Assembly: GCA_964556225.1 (NCBI GenBank)
Contig: CAZKVJ010000004.1
Location: 156,999 to 220,998, forward strand
Reading direction: 5' to 3'
From: CAZKVJ01 sp964556225
GTDB lineage: Bacteria; Actinomycetota; Acidimicrobiia; Acidimicrobiales; Ilumatobacteraceae
Length of the DNA: 64,000 nucleotides
Positions 1 to 9,631 of the stretch are shown here, one piece after another; within the stretch, counting starts at the first letter, position 1, and each line of letters starts with the position of its first letter. The position numbers and the translations under genes are program-made. The notes below the pieces were generated by a model, which had not been told where the DNA came from, did no database searches, and saw nothing but the letters and a program-made list of their open reading frames with translations.

Positions 1-70
1 ATCGCAGGAGCGGGGGCACCAGCACGGCAACCCACGCAGCGCCGACGACGAGCAGGATCAGCTTCTGCAT
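1..70 (-). CDS. N-terminal fragment of a SepX/GlpR-like membrane protein (cut by window edge)
   Basis: Only the first 23 codons are present. They read as one hydrophobic segment (MQKLILLVVGAAWVAVLVPP, then LLR). The pattern of a short transmembrane start ending in VLVPPLLR resembles the N-terminus of actinobacterial SepX/GlpR (Rv0996-type), a divisome-associated membrane protein. In Mycobacterium that gene lies close to moeA and galU, and both are nearby here. It reads in the same direction as moaC, 71 bases downstream of moaC's stop. The start is the only in-frame ATG before the hydrophobic run. The family call rests on a short sequence plus synteny, so it is tentative. Confidence 0.45.
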   Translation of the reverse strand, partial: MQKLILLVVGAAWVAVLVPPLLR

Positions 71-141
71 GCCGGTGGCCTCGGGTGGTGGTTCATCGTT
101 CTCGCTGCGCCAGGTCGCCGCAGTGCGGCTGACCAGGAACG

Positions 142-657
142 TTACGGTTCTACTACGTTCGTGACAGCCGAAGCAACGCTATCGGCCCGCCGGTACGTTC
201 CCGACCTTCCGCCCGTCTTCTCCCACAGCGCCAGATCGCCGATGACCATCGACCGATCGGCCGACTTGCACATGTCGTAGATGGTCAGCGCGGCCACGGC
301 GCAGGCGTGCATCGCCTCCATCTCCACCCCGGTGCGGTCGATGGTGTCGACCTGCACCTCGACGCCGACGTGGTCGTCGCCGATCTCGAAGTTCACCGAC
401 ACCGAGCCGATGAGGAGCGGGTGGCACAACGGGATCGTGTCGGAGGTCCGCTTGGCAGCCTGGATCGCCGCCACCCGGGCGACGGCGAGCACGTCGCCCT
501 TCTTCACCTCGCGGTTGGCGATCGCCACCGTGGTCTCGGGCCGCATGAACACCTTGCAGCCGGCGATGGCCCGGCGGTGGGTCGGCTCCTTGGGAGTGAC
601 GTCGACCATGCGCGCCCGACCGAGCGGGTCGAGATGGCTGAAGGTGAGGTCCGACAT
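142..657 (-). CDS. moaC: Cyclic pyranopterin monophosphate synthase MoaC
   Basis: The 171-residue product makes cyclic pyranopterin monophosphate from the MoaA product in molybdenum cofactor synthesis, in the cytoplasm. The family signature TSDTIPLCHP is at residues 71-80, and the active-site block GVEMEAMHACAVAALTIYDM is at 110-129, with D128 and K131 matching the known catalytic pair. Length is normal for a single-domain MoaC. The ATG at 657 was chosen because MSDLTFSHLD begins the conserved fold; the frame stays open further upstream but that part has no family resemblance. moaA and moeA lie on the same strand, separated from moaC by a secreted-protein cassette. Confidence 0.96.
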   Translation of the reverse strand: MSDLTFSHLDPLGRARMVDVTPKEPTHRRAIAGCKVFMRPETTVAIANREVKKGDVLAVARVAAIQAAKRTSDTIPLCHPLLIGSVSVNFEIGDDHVGVEVQVDTIDRTGVEMEAMHACAVAALTIYDMCKSADRSMVIGDLALWEKTGGRSGTYRRADSVASAVTNVVEP

Positions 658-716
658 GGTGGACCATCGTAGTGACCCGATGCCCAGCGCGGTCCGAGGG
701 TCGCTCCTCGCGTCGC

Positions 717-3203
717 TCAGGTGGTGAAGTACCCGGCGACGTCGACGACCACGTCCGTCGCTCCTGCGGCGTTGAAGATCATGACCCGGCCGTTCGCGCC
801 GACCTTGGCCATCACCGAGTTCGCCACCGTCTGGCCGGCCGAGGCGTTGAGGCTCGATGCCAGCGGCATCGACTCCCCCGCCGGCCAGACCGTGAGATAG
901 GTGGCGGCCGTTGGCGCGACCGCCGTCACGTTGAGCAGCACCGCCGACACCCCGGAGGCCGGCACGCCACCGACGCCGACCACGCCGAGCGCGACCGGCT
1001 GCTGGCCGATCCGGTCGCTGGTCCCGCCCGTGCCGTCGCGCGTGTCCATCAGCCGGGCCGGCGCGATCGGCACGTGCCGGCCGGTAGCGCTGGGGCAGAA
1101 GCACCCGACGACGTCGGCCACGAGGTCGACCTCACCGAGGGCGTTGTAGAAGCTGACCCGGCCACCGGTGCCGATCGGCGCCACGACGAGGTTCGGCACC
1201 GTGTCGCCCGGCTGGACGTTGAGGCTCGAGGCCAGCGGCATCGACGTCCCGGTGGGCCACACGGTCACGAACGACGCCGCGCTCACCCGCGTTGCAGTGA
1301 CGTTGAGCACGACGGCGGTGGACCCGGCCGGAACGCCGCCCACGCCCTCGAGCGTCACGTCGATCTGCCCGCCAGGGCCCAGCCGCCGGGCCGGCGCGCC
1401 GAGGCCCTCACGGGTGTCGAGCACCCTGGCCGGCACCAGCGGCAGCAGCCGGGTGCCGCCACCGGAGCGGAAGTAGCCGACGACGTCGATGACCACGTGG
1501 GTGGACCCAGCCGCGTTGTAGAGACGGACCCGGCCGCCCGAGGACAGCTCGGCCACCACCAGGTTGGGGGTCGTGCGGCCGGGGACGAGGTTGACGTTCG
1601 AGGTCCACGGCCGGGCTCGGTGCGGCGACCAGACCGTGAGATACGTCGGCTGCGAGGCACCCGTGCCGGTCACGTTCAGCGCCACCGCGAACGCGCCGGA
1701 CGCCGGGACCCCTCCCAGCCCGCCGACCTGGACGTCGACGGACTCGCCGGGTGCGAGCGGCACACTGCGCCCGCCTGCGCCACCCCGGCTGTCGAAGACC
1801 CGGAAGGGGGTGAGCGCCACGTAGTCGGCGGGCACGAGCGCCGGCGGGGTCCCCGGCTCCGGCGGTGGGTCGACCCCGCCGCCGGGCGGGGGCGGGGTGC
1901 CGCCGGAGCTTCCCGGCGTGGCGCTGAAGAGGTGGAGGTCCTCGAAGGTCGCTCTGAGCACCTCTGTGGAGCCACCACCGAGCCAGCCGTCGATGACGCT
2001 GGCGTACACGCTGCGGAAGTCCACGTGGAACGCCGGACGGTCCCAGCGGGCGAGGCCGGCGAAGGTGGGGTACTGGCCGTACAGACCGCCCCGTACGTGG
2101 TCGCCGATCACCAGCACCGAGCTCGCCGTCCCGTGGTCGGTGCCGGCCGATCCGTTCGCGTACGGGGTGCGACCGAACTCCGACACCGTCAGGACCGTCA
2201 CCTGGCCGCGGAACCGGTCCTGGAGCGAGGCGAACAGCTGGGCGAGGGCGGCGTCGAGCTCGCGCATCCGCTCGCCGTGCTGGTACGGCTGGCCGGCGTG
2301 GGTGTCGAAATCGCCCCAGCTCACGTCGATCACCCGGAAGCCGAGATCGGCGTTGATCAGCCGGGCGGCGATCTCCATCTTCCGCACGATCTCACCATCG
2401 GGCAGCGTGGTGGCGTACACGGGGGCGATGGAGCCGGCCAGATCCAGCTGGGCCTTGATGGTGGTGGCGATGGCGTCGTGCCACGGGCCTCGGCCGGCGG
2501 GGCTGGCGGCGAAGCGGCGCATGGCGGCGTACATCCGTTGGTCGCGGGCGCTCGTGGCGGTCCCCCAGCCACCGCCGGACTCGGCGATGCCCGCCGCCCG
2601 CCGTTCCTCCCCCTGCATGTGGAGCGGAACGCTGGAGTCGACCGACGCACCGCGAAAGTCGTCGACCGCACCACCGAGGGCGTCGAGCCAGCGGCCCACC
2701 CAGCCCGAGCTCGGTGTGCCACCCGGGCGAGCCGACATCCAGGACGCCATCGACGTGAAGTGCGACAGGTCCGGGCGCGGATAGCCGACCCCGTTGACGA
2801 CGGCGACCTTGCCCTGGTGGTAGAGCTGGTGCAGGAACGCCAGGTTCGGGTGAAAGCCGTACCGGTCGTCGATCAGGCGCACCTGCCCCGGCGGGATCGC
2901 CAGGCTGCCGCGAGCCGAGTAGTAGCGCCCGTCGGTGTACGGCACGACCATGTTGAACCCGTCGTTGCCGCCGTACATCGTGACGAGCACCAGGATGCCG
3001 TCCGTCGGCGACACCGGTGGTGTTGCCAGCGCCTCCCGAGCGGCGCCCGGGAACAGGCCCGACAGGTCACCCGTGACCGCCCCGCCGACGAGCCCGGCGG
3101 CGACCAGTCCGAGGAACCGCCGGCGCGACCAGCCGGCGGGATCGTCGTCGCGGACCGAGAGCAGGTGCCGGGCCTCGGTGGCGGTGAGGTCGTGATCGAG
3201 CAT
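717..3203 (-). CDS. Tat-exported DUF1501 protein with three C-terminal surface repeats
   Basis: The 828-residue protein starts with a twin-arginine signal (SRRRFLG at residues 26-32, then a hydrophobic stretch). A DUF1501 (sulfatase-like fold) domain of about 400 residues follows, with blocks such as VTMYGGNDGFN and TVSEFGRTPYANGS. After a proline/glycine linker come three repeats of about 122 residues (roughly 461-582, 583-705, 706-828). Each opens with a R(V/L)(F/M/L)D(S/T)R motif and ends with a (V/A)DVxGxF motif, a repeat frequent in extracellular proteins of Acidimicrobiia. DUF1501 genes usually pair with DUF1800 genes, as here (gap 20 bases). Export by Tat and a surface or secreted location are inferred; the substrate is unknown. 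The frame is open to 4010, but the Tat motif fixes the start at 3203. Confidence 0.9.
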   Translation of the reverse strand: MLDHDLTATEARHLLSVRDDDPAGWSRRRFLGLVAAGLVGGAVTGDLSGLFPGAAREALATPPVSPTDGILVLVTMYGGNDGFNMVVPYTDGRYYSARGSLAIPPGQVRLIDDRYGFHPNLAFLHQLYHQGKVAVVNGVGYPRPDLSHFTSMASWMSARPGGTPSSGWVGRWLDALGGAVDDFRGASVDSSVPLHMQGEERRAAGIAESGGGWGTATSARDQRMYAAMRRFAASPAGRGPWHDAIATTIKAQLDLAGSIAPVYATTLPDGEIVRKMEIAARLINADLGFRVIDVSWGDFDTHAGQPYQHGERMRELDAALAQLFASLQDRFRGQVTVLTVSEFGRTPYANGSAGTDHGTASSVLVIGDHVRGGLYGQYPTFAGLARWDRPAFHVDFRSVYASVIDGWLGGGSTEVLRATFEDLHLFSATPGSSGGTPPPPGGGVDPPPEPGTPPALVPADYVALTPFRVFDSRGGAGGRSVPLAPGESVDVQVGGLGGVPASGAFAVALNVTGTGASQPTYLTVWSPHRARPWTSNVNLVPGRTTPNLVVAELSSGGRVRLYNAAGSTHVVIDVVGYFRSGGGTRLLPLVPARVLDTREGLGAPARRLGPGGQIDVTLEGVGGVPAGSTAVVLNVTATRVSAASFVTVWPTGTSMPLASSLNVQPGDTVPNLVVAPIGTGGRVSFYNALGEVDLVADVVGCFCPSATGRHVPIAPARLMDTRDGTGGTSDRIGQQPVALGVVGVGGVPASGVSAVLLNVTAVAPTAATYLTVWPAGESMPLASSLNASAGQTVANSVMAKVGANGRVMIFNAAGATDVVVDVAGYFTT

Positions 3204-3223
3204 GAGCGGAACATCCCCTCGTC

Positions 3224-4546
3224 TCAGTGCAGGTGCATCTCGGGGGTCGCCATCACCAGCGTGAGGAAGTTCGTCGCCTCCCACCAGGTGTCGTACCGGA
3301 ACGTGCGCTGCTCGACCAGCCAGTCGCGCAGCGCCGTGCGCGTCGGATCCGAGAAGGACACGCCGAACACCTGCTCGGCACGGGCGAGCGCGTCGTCGAC
3401 GCTCAGCGTCGGGATCTCGGAGAAGAAGCCCTGCTCGCGCAGCGCCCAGGTGAACTGCCGGGCCATGCTGGCGCGGGCGTCGAGGGCGGAGGTGTTGACC
3501 CAGTAGCCGTTGAGTCGCCACCCCGACACGTTCGGCGGCAGGAACGGCTCGTGCCCACATCGCGACAGCAGCCAGTAGAAGTGCCACCCGTCCGGTGCCG
3601 CGCAGCGCAGCCCCGTGCAGGCCATCAGCGCCACGCTGTAGTCCACCGGTGAGCGCACCGAGCCTTGCCGGGCCTGCGTCGAGTAGAACTCGGCGCGCAG
3701 GAAGATGGCCCGCAGGAGCGCCGTCACATCGAGTCCGCTGGCCACGAACACGTCCGCCAGCGCGTCGACGAGCGACTCGCCCGGGCGCTGGTAGGCGAAG
3801 TGCTCCCACATCTTGCGGGCGATGAAACGGGCGGCGATCCGGCGCTTGCCGGTGTCGTGCACGAGGATCCGCTCGACGATGTCGGGTCCGTCGAAGGCCA
3901 TCGTGGCACCGGAGAACGTCTTCACCCCGAAGTCGTGGTGCTCGGGCCGGAAGACGTACCAGTAGTTGTCGTCGTCCCAGATGCTCGTGCCGGTGGAATG
4001 TCCCGTCCACGCCCTCGCCGCCGAGATCACGTCGTCCTCGGTGTAGTTGCCGACGCCGAGGGTGAACAGCTCCATCAGCTCACGGGCGAAGTTCTGGTTC
4101 TCGTTGCCGGCCACGTTCTGGCGGTTGTCGAGGTAGTGGAGCATCGCCGGCTGGATCGACATCTGCTGGATCAGGTCCCGGAACGAGCCCATGCCGGCGC
4201 TTCGGAACAGCTGGTTCTGGGCGAGCATCGAGGCGCTGTCGCCGACCTTCCACCAGTGCGAGCACAGATGACCGTGCCAGAACCAGGTCATCTTCTCCTG
4301 GACGGGCCGGGGGACGTCCACCATCCGGTTCAGCCACCATCCGGCGGCGGTGATCAGCTGCTCGTAGGACGAGCCGGCCACCAAGGTGTCGGGCGGCGGC
4401 ACCGCCGCCGGGTTGCGCGACACGTCGAGCACGTCGTCGACGACCGCCGGCAGCTCGAGCGCCGCCAGCTCGTCGATCCGTGACGGTCGGGCCACGTACT
4501 CGGTTCGCCGCAGAAGGTGGGCGATGTCCTCCCGGCTCGCCGGCAT
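3224..4546 (-). CDS. DUF1800 family protein
   Basis: The 440-residue protein matches the DUF1800 family from its first residues (DIAHLLRRTEY). It contains typical blocks: PVQEKMTWFWHGHL, RELMELFTLGVGNYTEDDV and a late PPNVSGWRLNGYW. No signal peptide is visible, unlike its DUF1501 partner immediately downstream. The two are probably co-transcribed, with this gene first. DUF1800/DUF1501 pairs are widespread, but their biochemical role is not established; the pairing suggests joint work in an exported complex. The start has a purine-rich stretch (GCAGGAGGAGGG on the coding strand) about 8 bases upstream. Confidence 0.9.
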   Translation of the reverse strand: MPASREDIAHLLRRTEYVARPSRIDELAALELPAVVDDVLDVSRNPAAVPPPDTLVAGSSYEQLITAAGWWLNRMVDVPRPVQEKMTWFWHGHLCSHWWKVGDSASMLAQNQLFRSAGMGSFRDLIQQMSIQPAMLHYLDNRQNVAGNENQNFARELMELFTLGVGNYTEDDVISAARAWTGHSTGTSIWDDDNYWYVFRPEHHDFGVKTFSGATMAFDGPDIVERILVHDTGKRRIAARFIARKMWEHFAYQRPGESLVDALADVFVASGLDVTALLRAIFLRAEFYSTQARQGSVRSPVDYSVALMACTGLRCAAPDGWHFYWLLSRCGHEPFLPPNVSGWRLNGYWVNTSALDARASMARQFTWALREQGFFSEIPTLSVDDALARAEQVFGVSFSDPTRTALRDWLVEQRTFRYDTWWEATNFLTLVMATPEMHLH

Positions 4547-4641
4547 ACCCCCTCCTCCTGCATCCCACGCGCCGGCGGGCGCGATGCCTCGTGGACGGGT
4601 ATCGGCCCGGCGTGCACGGCCCTTGAACGCGCGGCCAGGGC

Positions 4642-5640
4642 TCAGGTGCGCACCGGACCGGTGTCGACCACCTCGAACGCCGTGCCCGGGATTCCCGCCA
4701 GCTGGCGGAGGTCGTCATCGTCCCAGCGGGGATCCGGTGCCCCCTGGACGTACCAGTTGCTGCCGTTGTCGGCCACGATCAGGCCATAGCGCTGGAGGGC
4801 TTGGGCGACGACCCGGGCCTGCCCGGTGATGCCGCTCAGGTCGAAGTCGGCACGCAGCCGCAGCCGCAGACCCATCGGTGGCAGGTCGGGGTCGGTGCTG
4901 GAGGAGGCGAAGTGCGTGGCCGGCAGGACGTAGCCCCGCTGGGTGCGGGCGAACGTCACCCGCAGGGCGTGGTCGATGCGGCCCGCCGCAACCTCCTCGT
5001 AGCGCACGAGGCCGGCCAGGATCGGGAGCCCGGCGGCGTCGGCGGAGGTCCAGCCGAGCGGCCGCAGCGCGTTCGAACCGAGGTCGAAGCGGGCGCCCGA
5101 GTCGGCCTGCCACCCACCGCCGGCAGCCGGGAACGCCCGGTACAGCTCGTAGAGCTGGCAGCTGCCCGACTGCACGACCAGGACGTGGCGGTCACCGCTC
5201 GACGCCGAGCCGCCCTCCACAGGGGCACCGGCGGGGATCGGGAACGGGCCGGGGTCGCTCTCGTCCCCGTACGCCACGTACGTGATCGGCACCGCGGGCT
5301 GGCCCGCGGGCACCACCGCGTACGGGATGCCGTACGCCGGGTTCGAGCCGAAGTCGGCGTGCATCCAGTCGCCGCCGACCGTCTGGATGCGGGCGATGAT
5401 CGAGGCTGACCGGGGGTGCAGCGGCGCGCCGTCCACCGGCGTGTTCCACGGGCTGTCGGCGGGGAAGACCCGGCAGCCGCCGACGACCGGCCCGGGCACG
5501 CCGGTCCGCACCGCGGGCCTGGTCATCACGGCTGGACCGGCCGCGCCCGAGGGGGCGGCCGCCCAGCCGGCGCTGGCGGAGGCGACGGCGAGGGCCACGA
5601 CGACGAGGGCGACGCTCACCACCGGCCCACGACGCAGCAT
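4642..5640 (-). CDS. Secreted protein of unknown function
   Basis: The 332-residue product has an N-terminal Sec-type signal (MLRRGPVVSVALVVVALAVA, then small residues up to about residue 30). The mature part opens with CRVFPADSPWNTPVD and contains WMHADFGSNPAYGIPYAVVP, SCQLYELYRAF and a late LIVADNGSNWYVQG. This resembles a conserved family of secreted hypothetical proteins in soil Actinobacteria and Acidobacteria, for which I know no activity. It follows moaA by 47 bases and precedes DUF1800 on the same strand, so it may form an exported-protein cassette with the DUF1800/DUF1501 pair. The ATG at 5640 was chosen because the signal peptide starts there. Confidence 0.75.
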   Translation of the reverse strand: MLRRGPVVSVALVVVALAVASASAGWAAAPSGAAGPAVMTRPAVRTGVPGPVVGGCRVFPADSPWNTPVDGAPLHPRSASIIARIQTVGGDWMHADFGSNPAYGIPYAVVPAGQPAVPITYVAYGDESDPGPFPIPAGAPVEGGSASSGDRHVLVVQSGSCQLYELYRAFPAAGGGWQADSGARFDLGSNALRPLGWTSADAAGLPILAGLVRYEEVAAGRIDHALRVTFARTQRGYVLPATHFASSSTDPDLPPMGLRLRLRADFDLSGITGQARVVAQALQRYGLIVADNGSNWYVQGAPDPRWDDDDLRQLAGIPGTAFEVVDTGPVRT

Positions 5641-5687
5641 GCCCGGGTATCGGTCGCCCGGCTGCTGGCCTCCAGCGGCGTTGCCGA

Positions 5688-6707
<1,020 letters not shown>

Positions 6708-6777
6708 GGCGGAAGGCTATTCACCACCCCGCCGCCCCGACACACCCAGGCCCCTTCCCGTTCGAGGGGTGGGTCGG

Positions 6778-8004
6778 TCAGGCGAAGAGCAGGAGGACGT
6801 CGACCTCACCGCCGGCGGGGACGCCGTCGCCGTCGGCCAGCACGGCCAGGCCGTTCGCCGATGCGCTGGCCGCCAGCTGGTGGCTGCCCTGAGGACCGGT
6901 GGAGCGCACGTGCCAGCGGCCATCCGGTTCGAAGTGACCGCTCACCCGCTGGTAGTGGACCTTGCCGTCGGGGTGGCGGCGCAGCGCTTCGTCGGCGATG
7001 GCCCGCACGCTCGGGCGCAGCAGCGGCTCGCCGTGGCCCATCATCGACCGCAGCGCCGGACGGGCGAGCAGCTCGAAGCTGACCATCGACGACACGGGGT
7101 TCCCCGGCAATCCGAACACCGGCGTGCCGGCGAGCAGGCCGAAGGCGAACGGCTTGGCGGGCTTGATGGCGATCTGGAGCCACGTCATCTCGGCGATCCG
7201 GGAGAGCACGGCCTTCACCACGTCGTAGTCACCCATGCTCACCCCGCCGCTGGTGACGATGGCGTCGCAGGTGGCTGCCGCGTCGCGCAGCACCGCCTCG
7301 AGCGCCGCCTCGTCGTCGGGGACGACGCCGCGGTCCACCACCTCGGCGCCACACTCGACGAGCAGCCCGGCCAGCATCGTGCGGTTGCTTTCGCGGATCT
7401 GGCCCGGACGCAACGGTGACCCGTCGTCGACCAGCTCGTCGCCGGTGGACAGCACCGCCACCCGAGCCGGCGGCACGACCAGCGCCCGGCGGACGTTCAT
7501 CCCGTGCATGGACCCCACCACGACCGGTCGCAGGACGGTGCCGGCCCGGAACACGACCTCACCACGGTGCACGTCGTCGCCAGCGCCGCGCACCGCAGCG
7601 CCCGACTCGACGCTGCGGTGCACGCACACCCGGACGGTGCCGTCGAGCACCGCCCGATCCCCCAGCAGCTCGGTGTCCTCCACCATCACCACGGCGTCCG
7701 CGCCCGGTGGCATCGGTGCGCCCGTCATGATGCGGATCGCCTCGCCCGGGCCGACCATCCGGTCGGTCGCTGCGCCAGCCGCAACCTCACCCACCACCGC
7801 CAGCTCCACCGGTGCGTCACGGGTGTCGCTGGCCCGCACGGCGTACCCGTCGACGGCAGTGTTGGCGAAGGGCGGCACGTCCTCGGCCGCGGCGACGTCG
7901 ACCGCGAGGACGCACCCGAGCGCGCCCGACACGTCTCGCTCCACCGGTGTGAGAGGCCGGCAGGCATCGAGCACGATCCGGCGGGCCGCTTCGATGGGAA
8001 CCAT
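6778..8004 (-). CDS. moeA: Molybdopterin molybdenumtransferase MoeA
   Basis: The 408-residue enzyme inserts molybdate into adenylated molybdopterin. Family blocks in order are DVPPFANTAVDGYAVRA, RIMTGAPMPPGADAVV, a TGDEL motif, TSGGVSMGDYDVV (the MoCF-type binding domain) and GLPGNPVSS, followed by the C-terminal beta domain. Length is normal. The ATG at 8004 (MVPIEAARRIV) matches family starts. The start is only 33 bases from the divergent glycolipid-binding gene, so the two promoters must overlap. In Mycobacterium moeA1 also neighbours galU. Confidence 0.96.
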   Translation of the reverse strand: MVPIEAARRIVLDACRPLTPVERDVSGALGCVLAVDVAAAEDVPPFANTAVDGYAVRASDTRDAPVELAVVGEVAAGAATDRMVGPGEAIRIMTGAPMPPGADAVVMVEDTELLGDRAVLDGTVRVCVHRSVESGAAVRGAGDDVHRGEVVFRAGTVLRPVVVGSMHGMNVRRALVVPPARVAVLSTGDELVDDGSPLRPGQIRESNRTMLAGLLVECGAEVVDRGVVPDDEAALEAVLRDAAATCDAIVTSGGVSMGDYDVVKAVLSRIAEMTWLQIAIKPAKPFAFGLLAGTPVFGLPGNPVSSMVSFELLARPALRSMMGHGEPLLRPSVRAIADEALRRHPDGKVHYQRVSGHFEPDGRWHVRSTGPQGSHQLAASASANGLAVLADGDGVPAGGEVDVLLLFA

Positions 8005-8037
8005 GGAACGAGACGGTACCGGTGCGATGCTGGCACC

Positions 8038-8619
8038 ATGTCGTCCGACGAGCCGCGCGACCCGGATGGTGTGGTCGCGCGCTGGGCGACGTGGGACGGC
8101 GAGCACCACGAGGATCTCGTCGTGCGATGGGAGAACCGGGCCTGGACCGTCGAGGGCCGGGTCGGGCGTGAGCGGGTGCACTACGTGCTGCGACTCAGCC
8201 CGGACTGGCAGGTGCGCCAGCTCCTGCTGTTCCGCGACCTCGACGAGGCCGACCTGTGGCTCGCCACGGACGGCTCCGGACGCTGGGGCGAGGTCGGCGG
8301 CGCCACCCGCGACGACCTCTCGGGCTGCACCGAGCTGCTGCTGACGTGCACGCCCTTCACGCTGACCCCTCCGGTCCGCCGGCTCCCGGTGGCGGTGGGT
8401 GACGCGGTCGAGGTCCTCGCCGCGGTCGTCGACGTCGAGACGCTCGGGGTGGTCCCCCGCCGCCACCGCTTCGAACGCCTGACCGAGCGACGATGGCGCG
8501 TCGAGTCGGCCTCGGAGGCCGGGGCCGTCGACGTCGACGTCGACGAGCACGGTCTGGTGATCGATCTCCCTGGCCGCTACCGCCGGGCGTCACCCCCGCG
8601 TTCTGGTCCCGGGAAGTAG
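8038..8619 (+). CDS. Putative glycolipid-binding protein (PF06475 family)
   Basis: The 193-residue protein shows the family pattern: a WDGEHHEDLVVRW opening, a central DLSGCTELLLTCTPFTLTP block with paired cysteines, the RRLPVAVG strand and a late GLVIDLPGRYRRA. Members are small proteins proposed to bind glycolipid; no enzymatic activity is established. The last five residues (SGPGK) and the stop are read from the left arm of the palindromic repeat at 8599-8649, so this tail was probably added by repeat insertion. The converging galU ends in the same residues from the opposite arm. Confidence 0.85.
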   Translation: MSSDEPRDPDGVVARWATWDGEHHEDLVVRWENRAWTVEGRVGRERVHYVLRLSPDWQVRQLLLFRDLDEADLWLATDGSGRWGEVGGATRDDLSGCTELLLTCTPFTLTPPVRRLPVAVGDAVEVLAAVVDVETLGVVPRRHRFERLTERRWRVESASEAGAVDVDVDEHGLVIDLPGRYRRASPPRSGPGK

Positions 8620-8649
8620 CGCTGAGCGCTACTTCCCGGGACCAGAACG
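8599..8649. repeat. Palindromic repeat copy R1 (perfect 25-bp arms)
   Basis: A perfect inverted repeat with a single central G at 8624. The arm core reads GGTCCCGGGAAGTAGCGCT and is flanked by the outer CGTTCT. It lies between the convergent glycolipid-binding gene and galU, and each gene reads its stop codon (AAG TAG) from one arm. It would form a strong hairpin in both transcripts. There is no clear T-run, so a classical intrinsic terminator is not proven. It is one of six copies in the window; the middle base pairs differ from copy R2 in both arms together. Confidence 0.93.
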
Positions 8650-9516
8650 GGCGGGGGCGTGGTCGGCGAGCCAGCTCCGGAAGCCCGGTCCGACACCCGG
8701 GTGCTCCAGCGCCAGCTCGACGACTGCACACAACCAGCCGAGCGGTGTGCCGGTGTCGTGGCGGCGGACGTCGCTCAGCAGGCCGCGCCACGGGGTGCGG
8801 GCCGCTTGCGCCCGGAGCGCGTCGGTCAGCTGGAGCTCCCCGACGGCGCCCGGCTTGAGCTGGGCGATGTCGTCGAACACGTCCGGCGTGAGCACGTAGC
8901 GACCGATGATGATGAGCTCGCTCGGCGCCTCGCCGACCGGCGGCTTCTCGACCACGTCACGAACGAGCACCACGCCGTCGGCGTCGATCGGACCCGCCGG
9001 GTCGACCACCCCGTACGCGCTCACGGCCTCTCGGGGGACCTGCTTCAACGCGACCACGTTGGTGCCCGTGTCCTCGCAGATCCGGGCCATGGACGCGAGC
9101 AGCGTCGGACTCCCCATCAGCTCGTCGGGCAGCAGCACTGCGAACGGTTCGTCGCCGACCAGCTCACGGGCACACCCGACCGCGTGCCCGAGCCCGCGCG
9201 GCTCGTCCTGGTAGCACAGCGACACCTCGACGTCCCGCCCGATCGATGCCAGGCGCTCGGCCAGCTCCGGGCGCCCACTGGACGCGACCTTGTCGACCAC
9301 CCAGCCCGCCGGCTCGAAGTAGGCCTCGATCGCCGGCTTCTGGCGGCTCGACACCAGCACCACGTGATCGAACCCGGCGCCGGTGATCTCGTCGACGATC
9401 AGCTGGAGGGCGGGGACATCGATGATCGGGAGCAGCTCTTTGGGCACCGCCTTGGTCGCGGGCAGGAACCGGGTGCCGAGCCCGGCGGCCGGGATGACGG
9501 CGGTGCGAACCCTCAT
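8629..9516 (-). CDS. galU: UTP-glucose-1-phosphate uridylyltransferase GalU
   Basis: The 295-residue nucleotidyltransferase makes UDP-glucose from UTP and glucose 1-phosphate for cell-envelope polysaccharides and glycolipids. The nucleotide-binding signature is at residues 8-27 (AGLGTRFLPATKAVPKE), with VVEKP and GELQLTDAL further on. Length is normal. The C-terminal SGPGK and stop come from the palindromic repeat R1. It diverges from the ruc-like gene with the CIRCE element between them, a layout that resembles galU/ruc in Mycobacterium. Confidence 0.96.
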   Translation of the reverse strand: MRVRTAVIPAAGLGTRFLPATKAVPKELLPIIDVPALQLIVDEITGAGFDHVVLVSSRQKPAIEAYFEPAGWVVDKVASSGRPELAERLASIGRDVEVSLCYQDEPRGLGHAVGCARELVGDEPFAVLLPDELMGSPTLLASMARICEDTGTNVVALKQVPREAVSAYGVVDPAGPIDADGVVLVRDVVEKPPVGEAPSELIIIGRYVLTPDVFDDIAQLKPGAVGELQLTDALRAQAARTPWRGLLSDVRRHDTGTPLGWLCAVVELALEHPGVGPGFRSWLADHAPARSGPGK

Positions 9517-9586
9517 GGGCCGGGATCCTACGCAGCGACCTGTCGCGTCGGCCTGGGTCGTCGTGCCCCTCCGCTTGACGATAGGA

Positions 9587-9613
9587 TTAGCAGTCGATCC
9601 ATTCGAGTGCTAA
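9587..9613 (+). promoter_or_regulatory. CIRCE element (HrcA operator)
   Basis: The inverted repeat is TTAGCAGTC, nine bases, then GAGTGCTAA. This is the canonical CIRCE element (TTAGCACTC-N9-GAGTGCTAA) with one mismatch in the left arm. It lies 18 bases upstream of the ruc-like start, the usual CIRCE position between promoter and start codon. A possible -35 (TTGACG, 9575-9580) precedes it; no convincing -10 was found. HrcA normally represses groESL or dnaK operons through this site. galU on the other side starts 70 bases away and could also be affected. Confidence 0.9.
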
Positions 9614-9631
9614 CCACGCCCGGAGCCGTCG

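Noticed and set aside
672..3506. Open frame of 944 codons on the + strand
   Set aside because: It is antisense to the DUF1501 gene, rich in Arg, Gly and Asp-His runs, with no recognisable domain; long antisense frames are normal at this GC content.
8599..8649. Repeats as CRISPR units
   Set aside because: Copies are dispersed over 55 kb, with no regular spacers and no cas genes; only R3 and R4 are close together.
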